Positions 23,201 to 35,591 of a stretch of DNA of 64,000 nucleotides are shown here, piece after piece. The notes beneath the pieces were generated by a model. That model saw only the letters and a list, made by a program, of their open reading frames with translations, did not search any database and was not told the origin of the DNA. The position numbers and the translations under genes were made by a program. Origin of the DNA: Lethocerus indicus (taxonomy: Eukaryota; Arthropoda; Insecta; Hemiptera; Belostomatidae); contig JACDQD010000005.1 of NCBI GenBank assembly GCA_019843655.1, forward strand, positions 30,762,954 to 30,826,953, read 5' to 3'. The first letter of the stretch is position 1. The number at the start of each line of letters is the position of its first letter.

Positions 23201-26200
23201 AAATTTTACACTGTATAAGGACCACATATTACGTGCTCTCTTATCGCAAGAAGCCTTTTGTAGTAAAGAAAATTATTTCAGCCTTTTATTTACCACAATA
23301 GGCTATAGGTAGCGTGGGAAGGCATGCCGAGAATTTCAAACAAAGCGATATATAAATGATAACGATAGTAAATCATTCAGTCATTATAATGGGATCTCCA
23401 CTTTGCCTACTCCAGAGTCTAATCCGAGGGCGCCCACGTTCCTCCCCTAACTGGGAACAATAGCCGGAACACAAGCGGGTTCTAAATTATCCAATTTGCA
23501 ACAACAGCGTGTATAGAGGTTAAGGTTTACGATTTTAACCTGTTCTAAATGCCGTTCAATTCGGTCGGTGCGAGACTTGAGGTTGAAATCGCCTAAAGGA
23601 GAGTCGTTTAGACGAAGGGAGATGTTAGCGGCTGTTTTGGACCGGTTCCAATTTCCAGCCACGGATTCGGATTTCGATCCCCGGAATTGGATTGTAGGCT
23701 CTGAAAGCGTCTCGCAGTTTAACCCCTTACGACGACAATAATTAGGCCTTTTTGTGCGTTCATTCTCATCATGGTGCAGGACACGTGTTCGAGACCAATT
23801 TAAAGATCAAATTGAAAAGATCGTGTATCCAAACTTTTTCTTAATAATAATATAACGTATGAATTACATTTCTACGTGATGTGTTTACTTATTATTATTG
23901 TTGTAATTTTTGTACGTATAATAATACGTATAGAAATAAACGAATCAGCTCTCACAATAATTGAGCGAGTTTACAAACAGAAAAGTACAGGGGAAGATGA
24001 CATTATAACTTACTCCCGAGTCAAGCACATCTTGTTCGAAACTAGAATTTGAATTGTCATTGGCCTTCGGTAGGAAAGGCTGGAGGAGGGTGACAAGTTG
24101 ATTTTCTCATTGTCTAGAAGTGAGACCGGCGCGGTCCCCTGCTAACTGGGAGGTCCCTCTCACTACAAGTAGTCGGAGGAAGACCGTCCCATCTAGTTAA
24201 TGCACGGAAATTCAAGTGCAAATTACTTTCGGAGATCTTATCCCACCCCCATTACCCCCTCGGTTCGGTAACGCCCAGTTTATTGCTTTATACCATCAAC
24301 AAGCTTCAATATCTTATTCCTTTCCAGTTGGAACCAGTTCTTATTACGGAACTTTTTATAACGGAATTATTTATTATTTTAATTGCTTAAAGACTAATGA
24401 ACTTTACCAGTCGGTCGGTCCCATTAAACCCATAGCAAGAATACAAGAATTATAGCAATTGCGGTACACTTTTTGTGTTTAGGCAAGGCTGATCCCAGAA
24501 AAAGGCGAAACGATCATGATTATTCCGTAGATTTTTCCGTTATTGTTTTGAGATTATTTTCAACATCGTAAACTGTTTTCAAATTCGTTCGACCTAAGTT
24601 ACTAACATTCGTGAATATTAACAGAACACAAGGCAGTTGGCTCCCAAAAAAATATTCGCTAGATTCAAAATACTATCTAACCAAATATGAGTTTTTATAT
24701 TAGTTAATTATTCCTCTGTTTTAATATGAAATTGAATGTCTTAATTTGGCTTACAGGATTTCGTAAACCTGCCGTCTATCGTATCTCATAGTCTTGCCGG
24801 AATGGACGAGCCTAGAAGGTGGGCCGTAGGGCGGTAAATTGTGTCGGCTAGACCGAGGAGGAGCTCCGGGCTGGAATCTTTGCCCGCGAAATTAATTTGG
24901 TGCTGGCTGGGCGGGGTTTGTGCAAGGAGGGTACGTGCCTGCCGAGAGCCGGCCTCCCTCCTCCGCATGCCACCCCTTTTTCAACCGAAATCCCTTCTAC
25001 ACGTATTATGTATCCCCCCAGGTATTTCCATCCCCGGCCCGACTAATTCCGAATACCGAAGAAACCGCAACATCCTCTACGCAGAAGACACTAAATTAGC
25101 CCTGTTTCCGTAAATACCTCCGATTTTATAACCGTTCTCCTTTCCGGCGTTATTTAAATAATCCCCTTTTCGTTTAATTTTCGACTGCGTCGAAATTCAA
25201 TTTGTGATTGGTGAACCAAATGATCCGCTAAAATTGAAAATAGAAGTTCGATTCAGTATATTAGAGTGGCTCGGTCAGATATACTAATGATAAACAGAGT
25301 TTTTGGGCCCGTATATTGTGATTTTCCAAATTAATTATCGTTCCATAATCGTCCCAATATATGGAATTGATGTTATAGAATTAGGTTCCATGAAATAGAA
25401 GGGTAAAAATTCGGAATTAATTTATTTTACGAGTACACGGCCTTCTCGACACGTTCCACAGCAAATTTGTTATCAGTTATTGGCGCCTAAGCTCGAACGC
25501 GACTGTAATATAGAAACTGATGTACTTATGTCCGGGGCGAAGAAATGAGAGAAAGAGAGATCTCGGAATCCTTGCTAAGTACAAAGCAATTAGTGTGAAA
25601 GGGTCCTTCGGCGGAGAGACGCTGTCATTATGCTCCACGTTTTGAAAGGACGAAGGAGAAACGTTGGCCTAACAAAATCCATTGCGTGCTCTTGGCTTTT
25701 TTAATGACTGCTTAGAAGAATATGTCCCCAGGCGCTTTTGTTTAAATTCCCTAGCTAGAAACGGACGGGCACCTTCTGAATTTGCAACTAAAAAGGCGAC
25801 TGCCCGCCTGCCCCTTCTCACCGACAATATAAAACCGAGGATTATTAATATTTCTTCAGTAAGAATTTTATTCCAAATGGCAGATTGCGGTTGCATAATT
25901 TAACAACATATTGGACGTTATACGTATCGTATTTAAATGATTTAATGTTATAGGAGTAGGAACAACTCACAATATTTCAGCTTGTGTTCGACGCCAAATT
26001 GTGTAAAAACTATTCCTTTCATACGATGAAAACCAAAAATCACTTGTGCTATAGTATCTGCATTTAATATTTATCTACACTTTCCCGTTCCCTCGATCGC
26101 TTAGCTTGAAATTTAAACAGACGTAAAAACATATTTTAGATTTTGTGGTCCAGTGATTGAACATTGGGTTCACTCCGTCACTGGGTGACCCTGCCGGAGC

Positions 26201-29115
26201 CAGAATTGATCGCAATTTAAGAGATATAGGGCTTCACTGAGGGTACGGGAGATCAACCGTTTTTTCAAACCTAATCGTATATCGTGGAAAGTCGGTTTCA
26301 TTGGGGTTGGGGATGTGGGCGGTCGAATTACCCACCGCGGCGGACTAATGCCGCCGGAGTTAACTTCGGGCTAATTGGGGCTCGGGTTTACTGTCGGCCC
26401 GCATTGTTCCTTTACCCGGGAGTTGGCTGCTTACGGCGCCTACAACACCAAGCCCGGCGGCCGGAATATTCCAGTGGAATTCGACGAGCGGGCCACTAAA
26501 ATATGAAAGGATCGGTCCCCGATGCTTTAAACCGAATAATCCTTCAGAGCACTTTCGGCCGTGGAATCGCATCGGTTCCCATTAACAAGTGGTAACTCGT
26601 CTTCATTACACAATGGAAACTCTCTTGCAGGTTATTAGGTCTATACAGACATCCTTTGGACTCGAATGATACGATTCGTACAACCTACCAAAAAGTATAA
26701 TTAAATTACCCTCTACGCCATTTAGAATATTCATTTTAGAAAAGCCGATGAGAGGATCATTTTTCGGTCGTAAATATCTTAACTGTGTAATAGTTTTGAT
26801 CTGAACGAATCATAATATAGCATCCACATATCGCATGCATGGAAGTTGCATTATGTTCCCTTCGGAATTTCTCAAGAAATTATTGTTCAGTATTCTAGAG
26901 CGCTGCGTCTCGTTGGCGATATTGTCCGTGCGGAACGTCAAAGTGTTGTCAGGAGCCCGAACGCTCCTGAAATCCGGCGGAGTGGGCTATGATTGTGGTT
27001 GGGGGGAGGGGGGCAAATGAAATTTTCCAATATACGGCCGGAAAAAGGCCCGCGGCCGCTCCACAGGCCGGTGCGGAGGGAGGACGAGTCGGGGAAATAT
27101 TGCCGTTGTATTGGAGAGCGCAATATCCAGGATGGGGATCCACACACACACACATTCTTAAGGGGGCTCGCCCCTAAATTAAAGTTTCCCTCATCCTAGA
27201 TCTGGCCCGGGGGGGGGGCAGAAACGAGTGTTTGATGGATGAGGGACCAAACAAACGATAGGACGGGATTAAGTCATCTTATGCTCGGATGTCATTCACA
27301 GCCGACGTTTGTTTCATCACGCATTAATTGGATTGTACACAAGATATGTGGGAGAACGGCTGGTTTTGAAATGGCAATCCCCCAATCTCCCAACGTCTTC
27401 TTTGTGGGAAGAAGAATTACGTTCAATTATCGAGATTGTAATTTTATTAATATGATGGCCGAATACAAATGGGAATGCCATTTGTATGGCACCGGATTAA
27501 AGCGCGGCTATATCATTTTAGTGAAAACCTAGATTTTAGCAACTTTGAACGTAATCCATTATAAGAATTACAGTTAGGGATTTTCTAACCCCTGACAGAT
27601 GAATAGCTCTTTCGTTTATGAGATATTAAAATCGATTACATTAACTACTTAGGGAAAGAAGCTAGGTGGTGTTCTTACCTAACATTATCTTATATTATAA
27701 TTTATTTCAATATAATAAATATGATGAATATAAAAAAATGTTGTAGCCATTTGTGTTGACAATAATATTTATTCAAATTAGCATTAGTTATCTACGTGGT
27801 CACAATTACATTGATGAATTCAGGAGTGCATTCAGGTTTCATTTAAAACATATGAGCTCTTTTTTGGAATACGGTCACTGTATCGTCTGCGTAGTGCACG
27901 GTCGGGAAATACGCCTCGGTAAGACGAGGAAAATCGGCGGAAGTTGAATTTGGCCAGGAAGTCGGCTGAAAAGGAAGGAGCCACTCGGGTTCCCTTACCC
28001 AATAGATGATTACCTTTCAGAGGGCCGAGCGCACGCTGCACAAAGCGGGGGAAATTTCAAATGGAGTTTCCAACTTTTTGAACATGAATGATACCGAAAT
28101 TGTATTTAACTGTCTTTTCAATGTACTGTCTATTTAATTGTTTTTGGGAAAATGAATTTTTTGAAATATATATTGTTATCAGTCAGAAATTTGGACTACA
28201 ATTTGAAAATAAAGGTTTTAATTTGAATATTACCAACCCTCCATAAGAATATCAAGCTATCACCAAAATTAAATTTATGAACACTAGTTGGAAAGGTGTT
28301 TCCTGCATGCAGACCTTCCTTATATAACTGATAACCTTCGCTATATAATAATTTTCTATAAAAGGGTCAAATAATTATTATTTATTAGTATTTATTTACT
28401 TACGTTTGATAAAGCACAGCAACAGCAATGATATTTCAAAGAATGTTCCAAACATGACCTTATATTCTATTTTATATAATATTACTTTACTCTCACTGAA
28501 CTGTTAAATACTGGTTAAAACATTCCATGTTTCACTGTAAAATTCTGGTTTTATTCCATTTACATAGATTGAAATAGAAAAGCGTATCTAATTTCTTATC
28601 GACTTCCTGGATATTTTTAAAAATAAAATGATTTTTCTCAAAACACTCATGAATATTTCCTTTTGTTACTCAGGCCGTAGCTCCCATCCTAGTTGAATTT
28701 CACTTAGTTCGTCGCCCACTTCAAACTTCCCTCCGAAGCTAGCGCCATCAGAATGAGTAACATTGAGCAGCTCAGTTTTACGGCTAAACTTTTCGGCCAC
28801 CTTCCCATTACAGTTTCCCCGTCCTCACAACAATGGAACCCATTTCCCACAATCATTTATTCAAGCCCGGCCCATAAATTCTACCTATTTCTCGGGGCTT
28901 CTTATCTCTATAGTTTGAAACTGTTATTTTACAAAACGCTATATAACTATCGTTTGACTAGATCTAAAAACTGCAGTAAGAAATCAGATATCTTTATCGT
29001 GTCCGATTTGGCCGAAGAACTTGACAATTTAAGAGACATCTGTTGTAACGTCGTGATTGTGCTAGGACATGCACCGGTTTGCTGGTCATTCTACTTTTGC
29101 ATACAACAATTTTAG
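17256..29115 (+). other. Nmdar2: Nmdar2 intron 1, middle portion A
   Basis: About 11.9 kb without a recognised gene or complete element. GC-rich islets occur at about 20200-20290, 24840-24970 and 26280-26480, and G/C homopolymer runs near 27000-27020 and 27210-27220. Open frames of up to about 120 codons are present on both strands, but none shows a family signature or splice logic. Confidence 0.55.
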
Positions 29116-29188
29116 GACGGCGAGCAGCCGAAACCGGTCTAGCAAAAGACACAACCAGCGAGAGGAGACAGAAACACGAAATCTACGG
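29116..29188. mobile_element. Foldback element, single right arm (copy 4)
   Basis: The sequence ggcgagcagccgaaaccggt followed by ctagcaaaagac, cagcgagaggagacagaaac and aatctac matches the right arm of copies 1-3 closely. It starts abruptly at 29116 and has no left arm in the neighbourhood, so it is a solo arm, much less decayed than copy 5. Confidence 0.85.
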
Positions 29189-32100
29189 TATATATGTTAT
29201 CGGAACAAAACGCTCGTTAACGGTTTCTGTTGACAATGTTTTTCCTTCAAAATATAATTTCTTTTCGGGCAGTATCTCTCTTGGAGTAAATTTCGTGGCA
29301 ATCCAAACGGCTTTTAATTGTTTCGGAATATTGTATTATTATATTTATAATACAATATATACCCAAGGTTTATCTTCAGCACGTAGTGACTAGACTCGAA
29401 CACGTATATATACATATATATAGCGCACTCGGGCAAATAAATGCTGTGGTCGACCGGCAATGTCTGAAAGGAGACAGAGGCGGGCCCATTTTTCCCTGGA
29501 GAGTTGAACGGCGACTAGCGGCAGTGGCCCCTGAGGGAAGTGGCCCTGAATTAAGTGGCGGAGGAGCGGCCGCCGATCAATCCTCCGTGTAATGTCCGCA
29601 CACCACCCCCATTGTTTCATTTCTAAGGAACGCCCTCCAGGAGAAGCTATATTTCTCCACCCTACCACCCCACCCCACCCCCACCCCATCAGTGTCTTCC
29701 GACCACCGATTTCCCACTCTGGGGGTGTAATTACTTACTCTCGGAAAGCGTTTCTGTTTTTCACACCGGTAAAGGGTTGTGAGGGGCGGGGTAGGCGGGC
29801 AGGACACGATTGCTTTCCGTTACCGTTCGCTGCCGCTGAAGTCGACACTTGCCGTATAACTTCTGAACCTAATTTCCGCGGCCCTTCTCTAGTCGTTCGA
29901 TAATATATATATTTCTTGAGATTATTTCTACACGCCCGATGATAAAATAAGAAATAAAGCGCTTAATTATTACAATTATGCTAGTGTAGGAAGGATTGTA
30001 CAAGCTCGGGAATTGGCGTGAACTTAATTTTTTATTTTAAAGGATATTAAATATTTTCAAGTTGTACAATAACGCATAATAAAAAATGGAATTTCGGATT
30101 GAAATAGATGATTCGCTTTATTAATGATTCGCGAGGACGGTAAAGTGGGGAAGGAGGACATGACGTCCGTTCATTGCCACACGTTCGTACATTTTATTAC
30201 GTTATATTTTCACCTTCTTAATACTCAAAGCCAATTGCAAAGCGGCCTCCGGGATTACGATAACATCAAAAGTCCCCATTCCCCGCGTATCTAACTGGAA
30301 ATTTAAAATTTATCCCGTTTTATTAGAGCCAAGGAATATCAGCTCGGAAATGAGCCGTTATCCTGGGGCGGCGTGGTCCTAATGTCGCGGCCGAGGTTAT
30401 ATGATTAGGAGGTCGGCCTTAAAAACCGCCGTTTCCCTTGGCCGCCCCTACCCCCTCCTTCCGACTTTTAATGTCCGAATTTCCGAATTCGACCCCCGTA
30501 AGTCGTCATCCCCGGCCACTATTCCGCCGTGTCCCGCCCAACATCCCCCTCCCTCCGCCAACAGTGGTCCGACTTAACGGGCGTAAAAGGAGGAATAAAG
30601 GCGGGCTCGTAAATCGGGACCGCGGTTTTATTGCTAATTAGCCCTGCACCTGACCAAGGGCTGACTCTAGGGCTGCCCTACCGTCACTCCTCGCCAGATT
30701 AGTTTCACGTAGTTATATTACACCTGTCGGACATTTATCTGCCTCGCTTTTATTAACTTTTATCAACTGCGCGTGGGATTAGTAATTAACTTTTAATTTT
30801 AAACCGATTTGAACGATCTAAACCAGCCGATTTGTGTTTGTAAATATCGAACTTGTACTGGATAGTAAAAAGTGTAGTGTTCGGTTGAATGTGTGTTTCA
30901 GTGAAACTAACTATTTTCAATATCAAATACCTTTTCACAAATTCGAGATTGCTTACTCCGGTTGAGGAAAAAAGATGACTGTTATTTTTTTCTATCGGAA
31001 AAGGATTTCTAGAACGAAAATTTCAAATATATTGAACGATACCCTTCAAAGGCTCCCCTCGTTCATATTCTGCGTTGTATATTTTCGCTTGACGCGTTTC
31101 GCCGCTGCGCCTCGTACGACATAAATAGAGCATCAGGATCAAACGGTACAATAAAATAACGACACAATGACAAAAGGATGTCATCTGGACGGGCGTCACG
31201 TGTGTTCTCGCTTCCCATTCCCTTAATGTTGCCTGCGCCCCATTGAATTATTGCAAGCCTATGTCTTCGGTCGCAGCGAGTATATATTCCAATAAATCTA
31301 CACTCCACATGGCGGTCCGGCATAAGTTATATGCCCAGTAACCCGTCAAATCCAGTAACATCAATATCAGAGTAACTGATCGTAGTTATTCGAACTACAC
31401 GGTTACCCGGCAACGCGGGAATTAGTTTCTTAAATTTTTAAAAGAATAAAATTCTGGGTTCTAAAACAGATGCTGTTTTTGAAGCAGTACCGGCAGTCCT
31501 GGAAAGAGCCGAGATGCGAAGTACCAGCAGTTCGGGGAAAAATCATTTTTCAATCCCTCGGAACACAAATTCAGGAACGTTATTTACAGTAGCGTAAGGA
31601 AAATCTCCTAGAAAATCTCTACGCATTATACAGGGTGAGATTTGCAGTCGAAATTTTGGGTGCAGATAAAAAACCGAGTCGAATATATTGCTCCTAACGG
31701 AAATTTCGAAGTTTCTCTATAACAGCAATAAAACGAATAGCCATGGCGCTATTTTTATAAGAAGTTTCAAAGTTTTATTCATTTCACTAGAAAACGTCAG
31801 CAGGTGCGCAGATATTTTCGTCGCTCTACCCGTCCCCCTTGGGAAATAGAATATGGCCGGGCATTTAGAATACATTTTTCCAATCCTTCCCGTACATATC
31901 CCCGTCGGTCCCCCAGGAAGGTTTAGACGGCGGAAGAAAGAAGGGGGACAGTTGTCGAGAGAGATCCCGGGTCCCAACCAGTCCTAGGGAACTTCGACTA
32001 CCGGAAAATCGTTGAGAAACTCGAAGCACTGATCGTTTGCAGAGTAGCAGGATTCTGTTCTTTATCGCGAAATTTTATTTCACTTTATTTTTTCGCAGCC

Positions 32101-32216
32101 CGATTCAATAAATAGTACGGATCATTTGAAATAAATTGTACTTATTGTATTTACGCGAAAGAAATAGTAATTTTTGCACCCTTTGTGCTCTGCGAATTTT
32201 ACATTTCATCCTAACT
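29189..32216 (+). other. Nmdar2: Nmdar2 intron 1, middle portion B
   Basis: No gene is recognised. Two GC-rich islets stand out: 29440-29860, with C-rich ccaccccaccccacccccac at about 29667, and 30360-30560. A lone acagggtgag stretch near 31630 resembles an end of a Tc1/mariner-type repeat, but no partner end is found. Confidence 0.5.
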
Positions 32217-32229
32217 AATATACTCACTC

Positions 32230-32369
32230 TTTTTTTTAACCTTTTTTATTTTTGTACAATCAACTACGTACAGTACATTCACACGAATGTCTCGATAAAA
32301 GAGACCACCCAATGACGGCACTTTTTCCACATGAACAGTTTATGGCTTCGGGCTAAGAAGATCTCTGGG
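32230..32369 (-). mobile_element. Jockey-type LINE, copy D, 140-bp 3' fragment with perfect target duplication
   Basis: The same 3' UTR as copy B: T-run, aaccttttttatttttgtac, the cgataaaagagaccacccaa block, gcttcgggctaagaag, then atctctggg. It stops exactly at the point where the flanking 13-bp sequence aatatactcactc repeats (32217-32229 and 32370-32382). The extreme 5' truncation and perfect duplication show an insertion by target-primed reverse transcription. It lies in Nmdar2 intron 1, antisense to the gene. Confidence 0.94.
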
Positions 32370-32382
32370 AATATACTCACTC

Positions 32383-33856
32383 ACCTGAAAATATACACAA
32401 AAACAATTAATTTAATCTATTACATTAAGTTATAGGTTTTCAAGAGAGTGAAATAGAAGTATATCGGATTTGAAAACGTTGACTCTATAACTAGAAAAAA
32501 AAGTAAGTATTGTCTTTTCCTCCATACTTTCAATATACACTATATATACAGCTGTTAAAATCATAATGACATACATTCTATTAATAAGAACTTTTTGGCA
32601 AGAGGTTTAATTTTTAAAAATATTCTAGTAGTTTAGTCACAACAGCCCTGTTGTGAGCATTCTCCAGCGTTAGAATGGTTAGTGAGCGCCGTAATCGGGC
32701 ACGTGAATTTCGTTATGTCGCCTGGTTCATTCGAGAAAGAGCCCGGGGGGTTGGGGCGGGGGGAATCGAAACCTCGGGCCGGATAAAAAAGAGATGCAGC
32801 GTGGGCGGTCTGGAGCAGAGTGAGTGGGTACCCACCCGCCCAGCCCGGCGGTGGGTAAAGGGCAGCGCCTTAATGGCCCTTTGTATCGCAGTCCTTGTTT
32901 TGCCTTCATCGCCGGCCTCACCCCAATTGTCTCTCAGCTCCCACCATTTCCCCGGGCCCCGTTTTACGCCCCCGTCTCTTCTAATTCTATCTCCTCCTCC
33001 TACTCCTCCTCCTCTTAACTTAATTAACGGTCCGCTTGCAGACCGTCCTCCTCGTCGCCATCGGGCAGTTTCCCGTTGCGAACATTAGGGCGATTACTTT
33101 TCAATTCGACTTGTATGTTAATCTAAATTGATTCCGGATCAATTCCCCCTCGAAATTCAGCGATTGTGCTGTATACTCACGCTTTTATTTACCATATAGC
33201 TAGACATAGGACGATAGAAAACAAATTTAATCGTTTGATGAATAAGGTAACGTAGAAAATATGGTTTGAAGAAGCAATGTAGAATTCCGTAATTTTACTT
33301 TCACAATAGTAACCGGGTCGGCAGACGCTACATTATTTCGTATAAATTTATAAAATTGTAAACGATATAGTTAGTATATTGTAGTTCGCTTCTCCTGTGA
33401 CTTACTAAATTTTCATTCATTATATTCATAGTATTACATTTTATGTACGTACATATTTACTAAACCATCACTTTTCTTCTGATTTAAGGGTTATCAAAAT
33501 GATTAAATTTATGGACAAACGATTTGACGATATTAACGTTAAACTGAGGGAACAAAAGTTGCTTATATATTTACAAATGAATGGAATTAATGATTTAGCA
33601 GAGGCAGCGGTTCGACTATGATCTAGTTGTCAGGGCACGATTGGTGGGGTGATAGGTGGGGTGTCAGCCCCGACGGGGGTGGGAGGGGACCAGCAAGACT
33701 GATGGTCCCGGAGACCTAGCTTGGCTAACCGCAGTTCTCCGACAATCGATGTCGCTGGGCTTGTGAAACAATTTGTACCAACACCGATTAAGGCTTATCC
33801 CGCTCGCTCGCACGACGGTACGTTATTGTTCATTAATCACAAATCCCAATAAATAT
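32383..33856 (+). other. Nmdar2: Nmdar2 intron 1, between LINE copies D and C
   Basis: No gene is recognised. A GC-rich islet covers about 32690-32990 and ends in a pyrimidine tract (cctcctcctactcctcctcc near 32993). The 137-codon open frame across it (32675-33088) is Pro/Ser-rich and unlike known proteins. A G-rich tract lies at about 33640-33700. Confidence 0.5.
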
Positions 33857-34279
33857 ATTTTTTTAAACTTTTTTTCATTTTACAAAATCAACTCTTACAG
33901 TTATAGGTGCAATTGATACGAACGAGTGGATTAGAATGAGGGGAAAGGCGGGAGTGGAACTTCAGGAACCGAGATTTTGCGACTTCGTCGACTGTCGGTA
34001 TGTTGAGGTCATGGTGGATTGTGTGGTTAGAAACATACCATGGAACATTAAGGATGGTGCGAAGGACTTTTGATTGGAATCTCTGGATGCGAGTGATGTT
34101 GGATGGAACCCCATAGTTCTATACCGTATGTTCATGTCGGTTTGAGTATTGCTTTGTATACTGTTAGTTTGTTACTTAAGGTCAATTTCGATGTCCGTTT
34201 TAGTAATGACCTTAAGTTTAAGTCATTCTTTTGAGTCGGGTATGTGGATTCCACGTGAGTCGTTTGTCCAGGTGGACCC
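33857..34279 (-). mobile_element. Jockey-type LINE fragment, copy C (decayed)
   Basis: A minus-strand copy related to copy B. It starts with a T-run, but most of the 3' UTR and the end of the coding region are deleted between the tail and cgaacgagtgg (33918). The remainder follows copy B through the ccgagattttgcgacttcgt block and the gtggattgtgtggttagaaa block. It extends past copy B's truncation point (gattccacgtgagtcgtttg), as copy A does. The flanks cccaataaat (33845-33854) and cccaataaat (34277-34286) suggest a target duplication of about 8-10 bp. The reading frame is broken by deletions. Confidence 0.85.
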
Positions 34280-35559
34280 AATAAATTTAGCCTAATTATC
34301 ATGACTGAATTTGCTTTACGTAAATTTTACGTTTGACTTGGTTAAAGCAAACACCATTCATTTCAACTATTACAATACACCTAATAAATAAAAATATGGG
34401 AAGAATGTTAGGTTCTTTTTTTATTAGTTTATAAATCGTCTTGGAATCATTCTATCCTAACCGTTTACTCTCCTGACGAATTCACCTATATAATATTAAA
34501 GGAGAGAACATCGCATAATATCCTATTCTTGTTTATTGTCGGTATGGTGGTTGTGTTGAGGGGACACGATTGTTGCGTACAGTGGGCGTTACATTTACAG
34601 CTCTGCGTGTCTGTGAGTGTAACGCTCGGCTCTCTTTGTCGCGTTCCCCCTGGGGGCTTCTCCGTCGTCGTCTGTCCTTCATTTTCCGGGTAGGAGGCGC
34701 GACAGTGGTTGTGGTGTGGCGTCCCATTGTCTGGGAATCGACCCCGGTACGGGCAGGGGCCGACTAGCACAGTTAATCCGTTTAGGCGCCCCCAAGAAAG
34801 CCGTCTTCACTGCACCCCGCTTCCTTCGCCGGCACGCCCGAGCTCAAAACGCGTTTCAGCCCCAAATATAATGGAACGGGGGGTTCGGACGGATTTAATC
34901 CCGAATGCCGTCCTCGCGATATTCCCCCCCGGTAATAATTCTATTATCGCCAAGAATACCGACGGCTGTTCGGGACTTATTCGAGCACCCTCCTCTATCA
35001 ATTCAAATCCAGAACAGAATGTCGAAATATGCCGAGAAATTTATTTGGAAGTTGTGTTGTACAGACCTGCAAAATTATGATCAGTCAAATCGTAGTGAGT
35101 TGAGTCAAGAACGGAATTCAAAACTTTTTGTATTTATTGTTTTATGTTTTATTTACCTCCTATATTATGACTGTGGTATGATTATGGTAATTATTTTGGG
35201 CCATATTGACAATGTTGTTACTGTAAATTACTAATAGTAACAAATGAATTGCTGCTAGTGTAATTCAGTTATTTTATCGAAAGTTATACATTTTTAGCAG
35301 AAATCGGTAAGTATTAAATTAATTTGATTATCTAAACCAAAATTGTTGTCAGCTAAAAACAAGTTACAAATAACATCTAAATTCCTTTTAAAGCCGATGT
35401 AATTTTATCTGATGCGATCTAGTCTCAGAGATTGGATGTTGAGAATGTTGATTTGAGGTTGATATGGGAATGTACTGATGCTGTACGTGCCCCGCCCTCA
35501 TCGGGTTCCGAGTTCAGCGGAGTGCCTGGCCTATTGATTTCGAGTTGTCTTACTAAGCC

Positions 35560-35587
<28 letters not shown>
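35560..35587. repeat. (GT)14 microsatellite
   Basis: A simple dinucleotide run in intron 1. Confidence 0.95.

Positions 35588-35591
<4 letters not shown>

Noticed and set aside
32675..33088. 137-codon open frame, Pro/Ser-rich
   Set aside because: It lies in a GC-rich islet where stops are rare, overlaps other equally long frames, and resembles no known protein.
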